Below are positions 7,367 through 14,023 of a stretch of DNA of 20,756 nucleotides, in pieces. The stretch is taken from the NCBI GenBank assembly GCA_003644265.1, contig QNBX01000074.1, forward strand, positions 1 to 20,756. The letters are read 5' to 3'. This stretch comes from Planctomycetota bacterium (GTDB lineage Bacteria > Planctomycetota > B15-G4). The notes under the pieces were generated by a model. That model made no database searches. It worked only from the letters and a program-made list of their open reading frames with translations, and had not been told where the DNA came from. The position numbers and the translations under genes are program-made. Within the stretch, counting starts at the first letter, position 1; every line of letters begins with the position of its first letter.

Positions 7367-8296
7367 GTGAGCGCGGCGCGCCGGGCGCTCGCGAGCGCGG
7401 CGCCCCGGGCGCTGCTGCTTGCCAACCCCCACGGCGGGCGCGGGCATGGGCCGCGGGTGGCCGAGTCGGCGCGGCGACGCCTGGAGGCCGCAGGTTGGTC
7501 CGTTGAGCTGGTGCTGACCCGCTACGCGGGCCACGGGGCCGAGCTGGCCGCTGCCTTGCCGCCCGGCGAGCTGGACGCGCTCTGCGTGGTGGGGGGCGAC
7601 GGCAGCCTGCGTGAGGTGCTGGACGGGCTGCTGGCCGGGCGGCGCGCCTCCACCCAGGGGGTCTGCCTGGTGCCGTCGGGAACGGGCAACGCGCTGGCGG
7701 CGGAGCTGGAGCTGGCCGGGCCGGGAGACGCCATCGAGCGCCTGCTGGCGTCGTCGCAGCGCTTGATCGACGTGCTGCGCGTGGAGACGGGCGCCGGCGT
7801 CAGCCATCACGCCTGCGACCTGTTGGGGCTGGGGCTCGCGGCGGACGCCGCCCGCTGGGCCGAGCACCTGCGCTGGCTTGGCCGGCCGCGCTACGCCGTG
7901 GGGAGCGCCCTGGCCGCCCTGGTTGAGCCCTCCCGCAACATGCGCGTGGTCTTCGACGACGGGGCCGACGTCTTCGAGGGGCCCGTCGATCTGCTGATCG
8001 GCTCGAACACGCGTCACACCGGGGCCGGCATGCTGGTGGCGCCCGAGGCGCGTCTGGATGACGGCCTGATGGACGTGCTGCTGGTGCGCGGCATGAGCCG
8101 CGCTCGCCGCTGCCTGTTGTTGCCCCGGCTGGGGCGCGGCGAGCTGGGCGGAGTTCCCGAGCTGCTGACGCGCCGCGTTCGCTCGCTGGAGGTGGAGCTG
8201 CGTGAGGAGCTGCTCGTCAATCTCGACGGGGATCTGCTGCCGGCCGGGCGCCTGCGCGCCGAGGTCCTGCCGCGCGCCCTGCGACTGCTGGCCTGA
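7367..8296 (+). CDS. Diacylglycerol/sphingosine kinase-family lipid kinase
   Basis: Encodes 309 residues from GTG 7367; I see no better in-frame start and no clear Shine-Dalgarno site. The protein shows the DAGK catalytic fold in order: nucleotide-loop NPHGGRG (20-26), the GGDG signature at 76-79 followed by Ser80 where Thr is usual, and PSGTGNALA (103-111). Then come VAPEARLDDGLMDVLLV (224-240) and the C-terminal beta-sandwich with NLDGD (285-289). The expected reaction is ATP-dependent phosphorylation of a lipid hydroxyl, such as diacylglycerol to phosphatidate or a sphingoid or other membrane lipid, at the inner face of the cytoplasmic membrane. It sits between envelope lipoprotein genes, consistent with membrane-lipid recycling, though neighbours do not prove a shared pathway. 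Length matches the YegS/DgkB/BmrU-type family (about 300 residues). The actual lipid substrate is open. Confidence 0.93.
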   Translation: MSAARRALASAAPRALLLANPHGGRGHGPRVAESARRRLEAAGWSVELVLTRYAGHGAELAAALPPGELDALCVVGGDGSLREVLDGLLAGRRASTQGVCLVPSGTGNALAAELELAGPGDAIERLLASSQRLIDVLRVETGAGVSHHACDLLGLGLAADAARWAEHLRWLGRPRYAVGSALAALVEPSRNMRVVFDDGADVFEGPVDLLIGSNTRHTGAGMLVAPEARLDDGLMDVLLVRGMSRARRCLLLPRLGRGELGGVPELLTRRVRSLEVELREELLVNLDGDLLPAGRLRAEVLPRALRLLA

Positions 8297-8430
8297 GCCT
8301 GCCCGAGCGTTCATCCTGGTCCGCGCTGTGCACGACGCCTCCCCCGAGACCTGCCTGCTGTGCTCCTCCTGAATGACCCCGACCGTCAGCGCATCCTGAG
8401 CGCGGTGGCCAGCCGCGACGAGCGCTCCTC

Positions 8431-9693
8431 GTGAGGCCGGCGATCCTGGCCGCGGCGACGACGCTGCTGTTGGCTGCCTGCGTGGGTGGGGACGCAGCGC
8501 TCGGCGCGGCCAGGGCGCGTGACGGCTCGCCCTCCGCCGTGTACGACGCGGTCTGCGAGCTGGTGGCGCGGCACTTCTACGACCCGGAGCTGCGCGGCCT
8601 GGACTGGGCAGCCCTGCGCCGCGAGCACTCCGCCGCCGCCGCCGCGTGCCGCGACACCGGCGAGCTGTCGGCGGTGCTGGGCCCCATGTTGGCCGCGCTC
8701 GACACCTCCCACACGCGCTTCGTGACGGCGCGGGACGCCGCCTTCTACGACCTGGCGGGCATCTTCGGTCTGGGCCCCGAGTACCCCGAGCTGTTTGACG
8801 ACGGCGTGGTGTCCTACGACGGCCTTGGCCTCCTGGGGCGGGCGGTGCCGGGCGGCTACCTGGTGCAGGGCGTGCTGCACGGCGGACCGGCGGCGCGGGC
8901 CGGTCTGCTCACGGGCGACCTGATCCTCTCGGCGGACGGGCGTCCCTTTGGCGAGGTGTCCTCAGCCGCCGGCCGCGCGGGCCACGAGCTCTCGCTCTCG
9001 GTGCGTCGTCGGCGCGGCGAGCCGGCGTTGCGCATCGACGTGGTACCCGAACGCATCGAACCCCAGGAGCTGCTGCTGGCGGCCTCGGTCGCCTCGATGG
9101 AGCTGGTCGATGTGGACTCGGCGCGGGTGGCCTACGTGCGCGTGTGGTCCTACGCCGACCCGCGTGTGCACGAGGCCCTGGTGCAGGCGCTCACGAGCGG
9201 CGAGCTACGCGACGCCGACGCGCTCGTGCTCGACCTGCGCGGCGGCTGGGGCGGCGCCGACCCGGCCTACCTCGACTTCTTCAACCAGGCCGTGCCGCAG
9301 CTGGAGTTCGTGGCGCGCGATGGCACGCGCAGCGTCTTCGACCAGCGCTGGCGACGGCCCGTGGTGCTGCTGGTGGACGCGGGCACACGCAGCGGCAAGG
9401 AGCTGCTGGCCCACGCCTTCCGGCGCCACGCCATCGGGCCGGTGGTGGGGCAGCGCACCGCCGGCGCGGCCACCGGTGGGCGCGCGTTCCCCGTGGGCCG
9501 GGACGCCCTGCTCTACCTGGCGGTCATGGACGCGCTGGTGGACGGCGAGCGCTTGGAAGGCGTGGGCGTCGAGCCCGACGTGACCGTTCCGTTCGAGCTG
9601 CCCTTCAGCGCGGGGGCCGACCCCCAGCGTGACGTGGCCCTGCGCCTCGCGGCGTCGGAGGCCGCCGCGGCGAGGCCGGCGCGTGGCCACTGA
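8431..9693 (+). CDS. S41-family PDZ protease, lipoprotein, lacking the usual catalytic lysine
   Basis: Encodes 420 residues from GTG 8431. The N-terminus is a short lipoprotein signal with lipobox LLAAC (Cys17), so the enzyme should be membrane-anchored and face the periplasm. Next is a helical cap with the conserved LDTSHTRF (90-97). A PDZ-like region (about 131-206) contains GYLVQGVLHGGPAARAGLLTGDLIL-type residues. The S41 core begins near 230 (ARVAYVRVWS, LVLDLRGGWGG at 265-275). The nucleophile is Ser321 in GTRSGKE, followed by VVGQRTAG. The spacing aligns gap-free with C-terminal processing proteases (Prc), where a lysine lies 25 residues after the serine; here that position is Ala346. 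It may therefore use His94 and an acidic residue in a tricorn-like triad, or be inactive. It is tail-to-tail with the BamE-like operon. Confidence 0.9.
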   Translation: MRPAILAAATTLLLAACVGGDAALGAARARDGSPSAVYDAVCELVARHFYDPELRGLDWAALRREHSAAAAACRDTGELSAVLGPMLAALDTSHTRFVTARDAAFYDLAGIFGLGPEYPELFDDGVVSYDGLGLLGRAVPGGYLVQGVLHGGPAARAGLLTGDLILSADGRPFGEVSSAAGRAGHELSLSVRRRRGEPALRIDVVPERIEPQELLLAASVASMELVDVDSARVAYVRVWSYADPRVHEALVQALTSGELRDADALVLDLRGGWGGADPAYLDFFNQAVPQLEFVARDGTRSVFDQRWRRPVVLLVDAGTRSGKELLAHAFRRHAIGPVVGQRTAGAATGGRAFPVGRDALLYLAVMDALVDGERLEGVGVEPDVTVPFELPFSAGADPQRDVALRLAASEAAAARPARGH

Positions 9694-9713
9694 GGGCGTT
9701 GCGGTCGCTCTGT

Positions 9714-10100
9714 TCAGTACGGGTTGAGCCGGGGCTCGATGTCGCCGACCTGGGTGAAGACCTGCATGCCCAGCGCCTCGTTGGCGCGGTTCAGGCGGAT
9801 CTCCAGGCGGTCGGCGCCCTGTTGCAGGTGGGTCCAGCGCCAGTGCAGCAGTATGTGGCCCAGCCCCAGGCTCTCGCCGCGCGACTCGCTGTAGCGGTAG
9901 ACGAGCAAACGCTCGCCCCCGTCGCCGTACTGAATGCTCTGGGGCAGGCCGATGGCTTCGAAGACCTCGGCCATATTCGTCACCTGGGGCGCCTCATCGA
10001 CGCTGGTCGCCACCGGCAGGCCCGTCTTGACCGATTGGCAGCCGGCGAGCAGGAACAGCAGCGCGGTCAGCGCCACCAGCGGCGTGATCGAGCGCGTCAT
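9714..10100 (-). CDS. BamE/SmpA-like small lipoprotein (third of three)
   Basis: Encodes 128 residues with a lipoprotein signal and lipobox LLAGC (Cys21). After a short linker comes a helix with MAEVFEAIGLPQSIQ, then a strand ERLLVYRYSESRGE, and a last strand pair around DRLEIRLNRANEALGMQV. This helix-strand-strand pattern follows the SmpA/OmlA (BamE) fold but is the most divergent of the three copies. The start codon overlaps the previous gene's stop as ATGA (10097-10100), indicating translational coupling. It is probably anchored in the outer membrane. Whether it works in outer-membrane protein assembly or is only a fold relative cannot be told from sequence. Confidence 0.8.
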   Translation of the reverse strand: MTRSITPLVALTALLFLLAGCQSVKTGLPVATSVDEAPQVTNMAEVFEAIGLPQSIQYGDGGERLLVYRYSESRGESLGLGHILLHWRWTHLQQGADRLEIRLNRANEALGMQVFTQVGDIEPRLNPY

Positions 10101-10555
10101 GACGTCCCTCCCAGCGACCGCACGGGTACGCGGTGGCGGTCCTCTTCGTCTTGCGTCAGCTCCCAGATGCTCCCGACCTCCTCGACGAATACGCCGTCCA
10201 CGACGCCGTCCTCATCGAAAGTGATGAGCAGCTCGTGGTACTCCTCGGTGTCGGCCCAACGCATGAACGGGAGCACCGCGACGGGCGGGATGATCAGCGT
10301 GAGGTCGCGAGAGTCCGTGACGCGGTAGAGCAGGTGACGCTCGGAGAGGTAAGTGCCGATATCTTCGTTCTGGTTCGCCACGGCGGGGGGGCCGAGGGTG
10401 TCGAGCACCTCCGACCAGGTGGTCTGCCCCACGCGGATGGACGCCGTGTCGAGATCGAGCACGTGCTCGTTGGAGCGTGTGCGGTGGAACAGGCACCCGG
10501 GCAGGCAGAACGCCGCCAGCGCCAGCAGCGCCAGGAGTCTCCAGTGACGAGTCAT
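10097..10555 (-). CDS. BamE/SmpA-like small lipoprotein (second of three)
   Basis: Encodes 152 residues. The signal ends in lipobox LPGC (Cys21). The BamE-type segment is SIRVGQTTWSEVLDTLGPP (39-57), a beta-turn-helix opening typical of SmpA/OmlA domains (Gly-X-Ser/Thr...Val-X2-X-Leu-Gly-X-Pro). Strands follow: ERHLLYRVTDS and then HELLITFDEDGVVDGVFVEE, the usual closing hairpin. A central segment IIPPVAVLPFMRW is more hydrophobic than in BamE proper. The C-terminal tail is charged. The start lies 3 bases after the stop of the upstream gene, and the end overlaps the next gene by 4 bases, so the three form one operon. An AGGA lies 12 bases upstream. Confidence 0.87.
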   Translation of the reverse strand: MTRHWRLLALLALAAFCLPGCLFHRTRSNEHVLDLDTASIRVGQTTWSEVLDTLGPPAVANQNEDIGTYLSERHLLYRVTDSRDLTLIIPPVAVLPFMRWADTEEYHELLITFDEDGVVDGVFVEEVGSIWELTQDEEDRHRVPVRSLGGTS

Positions 10556-10558
10556 CGC

Positions 10559-10981
10559 TCAGGAGTCCTGGTCGTGCTCGAGATCGTCCTCATCGCCGAA
10601 GGGCCACAGCTCCCACTCCAGCTCCTGTGAGTTGTTTGAGATCCACATGTCCTCGAGCACGCCGTTCGCATCGAAGGTGAGCATGGCAGTGTCGAGCCCG
10701 ATGTTCGACTTCTGGAAGGCCACGATGAACATGTTGAAACCCTCGGTCTTGCCGTCGCCGAAGATGTAGACCCAGGCCTCCTTGTCGTTCTTCAGGTCCA
10801 TAACGCGGTTGGGGTGGGTCCCCATGGCCGCCAGCACATGCTCCTGGGTGGAGACGCCGGGGCGCAGCGCCTCGGCGCGCGCGTGCATGCCCTCGACGTT
10901 CACGCGTTGCCGGCCCCAGGAACAGCCGCCGGTGGTGAGCAGGAGCAGCGACGCCATCAGCGTCAGACCGAATCGGGACAT
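10559..10981 (-). CDS. BamE/SmpA-like small lipoprotein (first of three)
   Basis: Encodes 140 residues with a lipoprotein signal, lipobox TGGC (Cys20). The domain runs LRPGVSTQEHVLAAMGTHPN (turn and helix), then EAWVYIFGDGKTEGF, then AMLTFDANGVLEDMWISNN. That closely follows the BamE/OmlA layout of a helix pair packed on a three-stranded sheet whose last hairpin reads Leu-Thr-Phe-Asp-X2-Gly-Val-Leu. The tail is strongly acidic (EDDLEHDQDS). A good ribosome-binding site, AGAGGA, precedes the ATG, and an extended -10-like element lies at 11019-11027. It is the first gene of the three-gene unit. In proteobacteria BamE is a single accessory lipoprotein of the Bam complex. Three tandem relatives suggest either paralogue specialisation or a different envelope role. 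Confidence 0.87.
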   Translation of the reverse strand: MSRFGLTLMASLLLLTTGGCSWGRQRVNVEGMHARAEALRPGVSTQEHVLAAMGTHPNRVMDLKNDKEAWVYIFGDGKTEGFNMFIVAFQKSNIGLDTAMLTFDANGVLEDMWISNNSQELEWELWPFGDEDDLEHDQDS

Positions 10982-11018
10982 GTCTCTTCCTCTGTGAGTA
11001 ACGACGGTTGGTCGACCT

Positions 11019-11027
11019 ACTCTAGCA
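11019..11027 (-). promoter_or_regulatory. Candidate extended -10 for the BamE-like operon
   Basis: Read on the minus strand the site is TGCTAGAGT, an extended -10 (TGn) with TAGAGT matching 4 of 6 of TATAAT. It lies about 38 bases upstream of the ATG at 10981, giving a 5' leader near 30 bases. The sequence where a -35 would sit has no good match. Confidence 0.35.
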
Positions 11028-11134
11028 CCGGCGCCTCTCGCGGAACGAGGCTTCGACGCGGGCCGCGAGCGGCACGCTCTCGACGCGGGGCGGTGCCCCT
11101 GAGGCGACTCACCGAGGCGCTCGTCTTCGAGGGC

Positions 11135-13027
11135 TCAGGCCTCGCCGCGCTTGCTGCGGGAGTTGAACCAGAGCAGCCCGCCCAGGCACAGGATGCCCAG
11201 GCCGCCGATCACGTTGCGTGTCGTCGCGCTGATGAAGTGAGTCGCGGCCGGAACCTCGGCGCTGTCGAGTTCCCAGAACAGCAGGTCGGAGAGCTCGAAC
11301 GAGAACAGCGCCGAGTTGGAGCCCACGATCAGCGAGCCCAGGATCAGCTCCAGCAGCGCGGCGCCGGTGATCAGCCCGGCCGCCGCCAGGATGGACTCGG
11401 CGGACTGACGCCGCTTGCCCTCGGCGGACCAGCGGAACAACGCGCCGATGAGGATGCCCACACCCAGCGCCGGGGGCAGGTAGATGCCCACCGCGAGCGC
11501 CATGGCCGGCAGCTGTAGCCCGCGGCGTCCGCCCAGGACGTCCATCGAGACGGCCGCGGCGCCGAGCGCCAGGCCCACCAGGATGGGCGACCAGGGCAGC
11601 GGCTTGTCCGTGCTCAACAGCAACCCGTCGATCAGCGTCGCGAACATCTGCCCCTGGGGCGCGGGCAGGGCCTCGCTGCCGAGCGTGTAGGCGTCGTGCG
11701 CGATGAACAGCACGATCGGCACCACGATGGCGCCGCCCATGAGCCCCAGGATCTGCGCCAGAAAGCCGTCCTGAACGCGCACGCCACACAGCTGCATGGT
11801 CTTGTAGTCCTGGCTCGAGTCGTTGGCCGTGCAGACCGCGACGCAGGCGCCCACCAGCAGCGGCGTGAGGATCAGCACGTCGTCGATCTGGTTGCGGTCC
11901 ATGGCCATGGCGGTGGCGCACAGCACCAGCGTGGTCACGAAGATGGTGCCCGAGACCGGCGAGGCCGAGCTGCCGATCTGCAGTGAGAGGATCGCGCCGA
12001 GCATGACCATCAGGCCGCAGCAGGCCAGCAGCGCCACGGTGATCACCGCGGCAAACGAGCTGGGCCCATCCTTCATCACCAGCCAGGCGATCATGATGCC
12101 GATGCCCACCACGATGGACGCCGCCTGCTGCCGCTTCCGGTTCGCGTCGACCGTCACCAGCGGATCGTCCTCGCCCTGGTTCGACGTGCGCGCGCCCAGG
12201 AAGCGCACCAGCGAGTAGGCCACCGCCACCGTCATGGCGCCGCCGCCCACCCAGCGCATGGAGTTGTCGGGGTACTCGCTGGCCATGGCGGTGCCCGCCT
12301 CGACGCCCGCTAGCAGGTAGTCGCCAATCAGCCGCAGCATGGAGCCGCCGAAGACCAGCAGCGCCGTCGAGAGGGTCAGCAGCCCGCCGATGCCGATGTA
12401 GATCGGGCTCATGGGCAGGTCGAAGCTGAAGGCGCGATCGCCGCGCTCACGCGCCATGAGCACGATGTGCTCCTTGGCCGCGCCGAGGTGCACCAGCAGC
12501 GGCGCGACGAAGCTCGCGAAGAGTCCCAGGTAGAGCGAGCGGCCCAGGCGCGGGCGCTTGTCCGGCTGGGCCACGGCGGCCTCGATCATGGTCTCGCAGG
12601 CCCGGGCCTCCGGCGCAGGCAGGGTCGGGTCGGTCAGGAACTTGCGCGTACCCAGCCCCACGAACCCGAAGCCGATCAGCGAGCCCGCCACCGACAGGAT
12701 GATCAGCGCGATCACGTCCACCGGCGGCACCTCGAGGCCGCGATCCGCGTACAGGATCTGCACCAGCGGCGCGGTGAAGATCACGCCCGCGGTCACGGCC
12801 ATGCCGGCCGACCCCGCCACCTGGGCGATGTTCAGGAAGCGGCTGCCGTTGCCCCGGGCCAGGCGCTTGGTGAAGGCGCCCCAGGCAAACAGGATCACCA
12901 GCGGCGATACGCCGGGGGTGATGCCCGCCTTCAGGCCCGCGATGACCAGCGTGCCGGCCAGCAGCGTCGAGACCACGACACCGAAGATCAGCGGAAAGGC
13001 GTCGCTTTGCTCGCGATTCTGGGCCAA
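11135..13027 (-). CDS. OPT-family transporter (oligopeptide/metal-siderophore type)
   Basis: Encodes 630 residues from a TTG at 13027. No ATG or GTG lies nearby in frame, and AGGAG sits exactly 7 bases upstream of the TTG. The longer frame to 13363 runs back across gpmA's start and adds an Arg/Pro/Ser-rich non-membrane stretch. The protein is highly hydrophobic with about 14-16 membrane segments. OPT features are the first helix segment [18 protein letters not shown], an [10 protein letters not shown] loop, a [21 protein letters not shown] region, and the [15 protein letters not shown] segment that corresponds to the conserved OPT motif after mid-protein. Family members import oligopeptides or metal chelates by proton symport across the inner membrane; the substrate here is unknown. 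It is divergent from gpmA and sits 153 bases upstream of the BamE-like operon in the same direction. Confidence 0.92.
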   Translation of the reverse strand: MAQNREQSDAFPLIFGVVVSTLLAGTLVIAGLKAGITPGVSPLVILFAWGAFTKRLARGNGSRFLNIAQVAGSAGMAVTAGVIFTAPLVQILYADRGLEVPPVDVIALIILSVAGSLIGFGFVGLGTRKFLTDPTLPAPEARACETMIEAAVAQPDKRPRLGRSLYLGLFASFVAPLLVHLGAAKEHIVLMARERGDRAFSFDLPMSPIYIGIGGLLTLSTALLVFGGSMLRLIGDYLLAGVEAGTAMASEYPDNSMRWVGGGAMTVAVAYSLVRFLGARTSNQGEDDPLVTVDANRKRQQAASIVVGIGIMIAWLVMKDGPSSFAAVITVALLACCGLMVMLGAILSLQIGSSASPVSGTIFVTTLVLCATAMAMDRNQIDDVLILTPLLVGACVAVCTANDSSQDYKTMQLCGVRVQDGFLAQILGLMGGAIVVPIVLFIAHDAYTLGSEALPAPQGQMFATLIDGLLLSTDKPLPWSPILVGLALGAAAVSMDVLGGRRGLQLPAMALAVGIYLPPALGVGILIGALFRWSAEGKRRQSAESILAAAGLITGAALLELILGSLIVGSNSALFSFELSDLLFWELDSAEVPAATHFISATTRNVIGGLGILCLGGLLWFNSRSKRGEA

Positions 13028-13034
13028 CGTCGCA

Positions 13035-13039
13035 CTCCT
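13035..13039 (-). promoter_or_regulatory. Shine-Dalgarno site fixing the TTG start of the OPT gene
   Basis: On the minus strand AGGAG lies 7 bases before the TTG at 13027. This is ideal spacing and the best ribosome-binding site in the divergent region, so it decides the start. Initiation upstream would have to occur within the gpmA leader or coding sequence. Confidence 0.7.
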
Positions 13040-13253
13040 GTTCTGGTCGAGCGGAGGGGGCTCCTGCCGCGGGGCCGTCCCGGCCGGGGATGGTATGTCA
13101 TTTACAGCTCTAGGGCAGGCGCGGCGCCCGGCCGCAGCGTCGCCGCCACTGGCCCGGGATCCGCGCCGTCTCGCGCTTGCCGCGCCCGGCGCCGCCCTGT
13201 TCTCATGGGGGCTGATCAGCCTCCCCCCGATCAGGATCCAAGGACCGACCACC

Positions 13254-13997
13254 ATGAAGACCCTCGTGTTGCTGCGCCACGGGCAGAGCGAATGGAACCG
13301 TGAGAATCGATTCACCGGCTGGCACGACGTGCCGCTCAGTGAGCAGGGCGTCGCTGAGGCCACGGGCGCCGGGCAGCTGCTGCGCGACGAGGGCTTCGAC
13401 TTTGACGTGGCCTACACGTCGGTGCTCAAGCGCGCCATCAAGACCCTCTGGCTGGCGCTGGAGCAGATGGATCGCATGTGGCTGCCCGTGCATCGCAGCT
13501 ACCGCCTGAACGAGCGCCACTACGGCGCGCTGCAGGGCCTCAACAAGGCCGAGACCGCGGCCGAGCACGGCGACGAACAGGTCAAGATCTGGCGCCGTAG
13601 CTACGACGTGCCGCCGCCGCAGCTCACGCGCGACGACCCGCGCTGGGACGGCAACGACCCGCGCTACGCGGCGCTCGACCCGGCCCAGGTGCCGCTGAGC
13701 GAGTGCCTCAAGGACACCGTCGAGCGCTTCCTGCCGTATTGGGAGCAGACCATCGCGCCGGACGTGAAGGCCGGCAAGCGCGTGCTCATCTCGGCCCACG
13801 GCAACAGCCTGCGCGCGCTGGTGAAGCACCTCGACGGCATCTCGGACGACGACATCGTGGGGCTCAACATCCCCACCGGCGTGCCGCTGGTGTACGAACT
13901 GGACGACGACCTCAAGCCCGTCAGCAGCCGCTACCTGGGCGACCCCGAGGCGGTGGCCGCCGCCGCCGCCGCTGTAGCCAACCAAGGCAAGGCCTGA
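13254..13997 (+). CDS. gpmA: 2,3-bisphosphoglycerate-dependent phosphoglycerate mutase
   Basis: Encodes 247 residues, close to the usual ~250 of bacterial dPGM. It interconverts 3- and 2-phosphoglycerate in glycolysis and gluconeogenesis in the cytoplasm. The phosphohistidine motif [10 protein letters not shown] is at 6-15 with His9. [13 protein letters not shown] (20-32) follows, R60 lies in SVLKRAIKT, and E87 is in [15 protein letters not shown]. The second histidine, His182, is in [10 protein letters not shown]. All expected catalytic residues are present, so the enzyme should be active. ATG 13254 is preceded by AAGGA with a 9-base spacer. A much longer in-frame frame (from 12558) runs antisense through the OPT gene and is not used. 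The C-terminus ends in a run of alanines encoded by repeated GCC codons, a possibly variable tail. Confidence 0.97.
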   Translation: MKTLVLLRHGQSEWNRENRFTGWHDVPLSEQGVAEATGAGQLLRDEGFDFDVAYTSVLKRAIKTLWLALEQMDRMWLPVHRSYRLNERHYGALQGLNKAETAAEHGDEQVKIWRRSYDVPPPQLTRDDPRWDGNDPRYAALDPAQVPLSECLKDTVERFLPYWEQTIAPDVKAGKRVLISAHGNSLRALVKHLDGISDDDIVGLNIPTGVPLVYELDDDLKPVSSRYLGDPEAVAAAAAAVANQGKA

Positions 13998-14015
13998 CGC
14001 GCCGTCGCGGGCGCG
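13998..14015. terminator. Hairpin between convergent gpmA and protease genes
   Basis: CGCGCC (13998-14003) and GGCGCG (14010-14015) form a 6-bp stem with a 6-nt loop. It begins right after the gpmA stop codon and ends 8 bases before the stop of the convergent protease gene. The position suits a shared bidirectional terminator, but no T-run is present on either strand. Confidence 0.35.
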
Positions 14016-14023
14016 CCGTCTGC

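Noticed and set aside
7343..8314. 323-residue minus-strand frame over the lipid kinase
   Set aside because: Gln/His/Ala-rich shadow of the kinase gene, with no start signal or motif.
8360..8434. Short frame (about 24 residues from GTG 8360) ending in a GTGA overlap with the S41 gene
   Set aside because: Too short, no ribosome-binding site and no recognisable features; the overlap is likely chance.
12558..13253. Upstream extension of gpmA to a 479-residue protein
   Set aside because: The first 232 residues run antisense through the OPT gene; GpmA homologues begin at [10 protein letters not shown] with a good ribosome-binding site.
13028..13363. Longer N-terminus for the OPT transporter
   Set aside because: The added residues are Arg/Ser/Pro-rich, overlap gpmA's coding start, and lack a ribosome-binding site.
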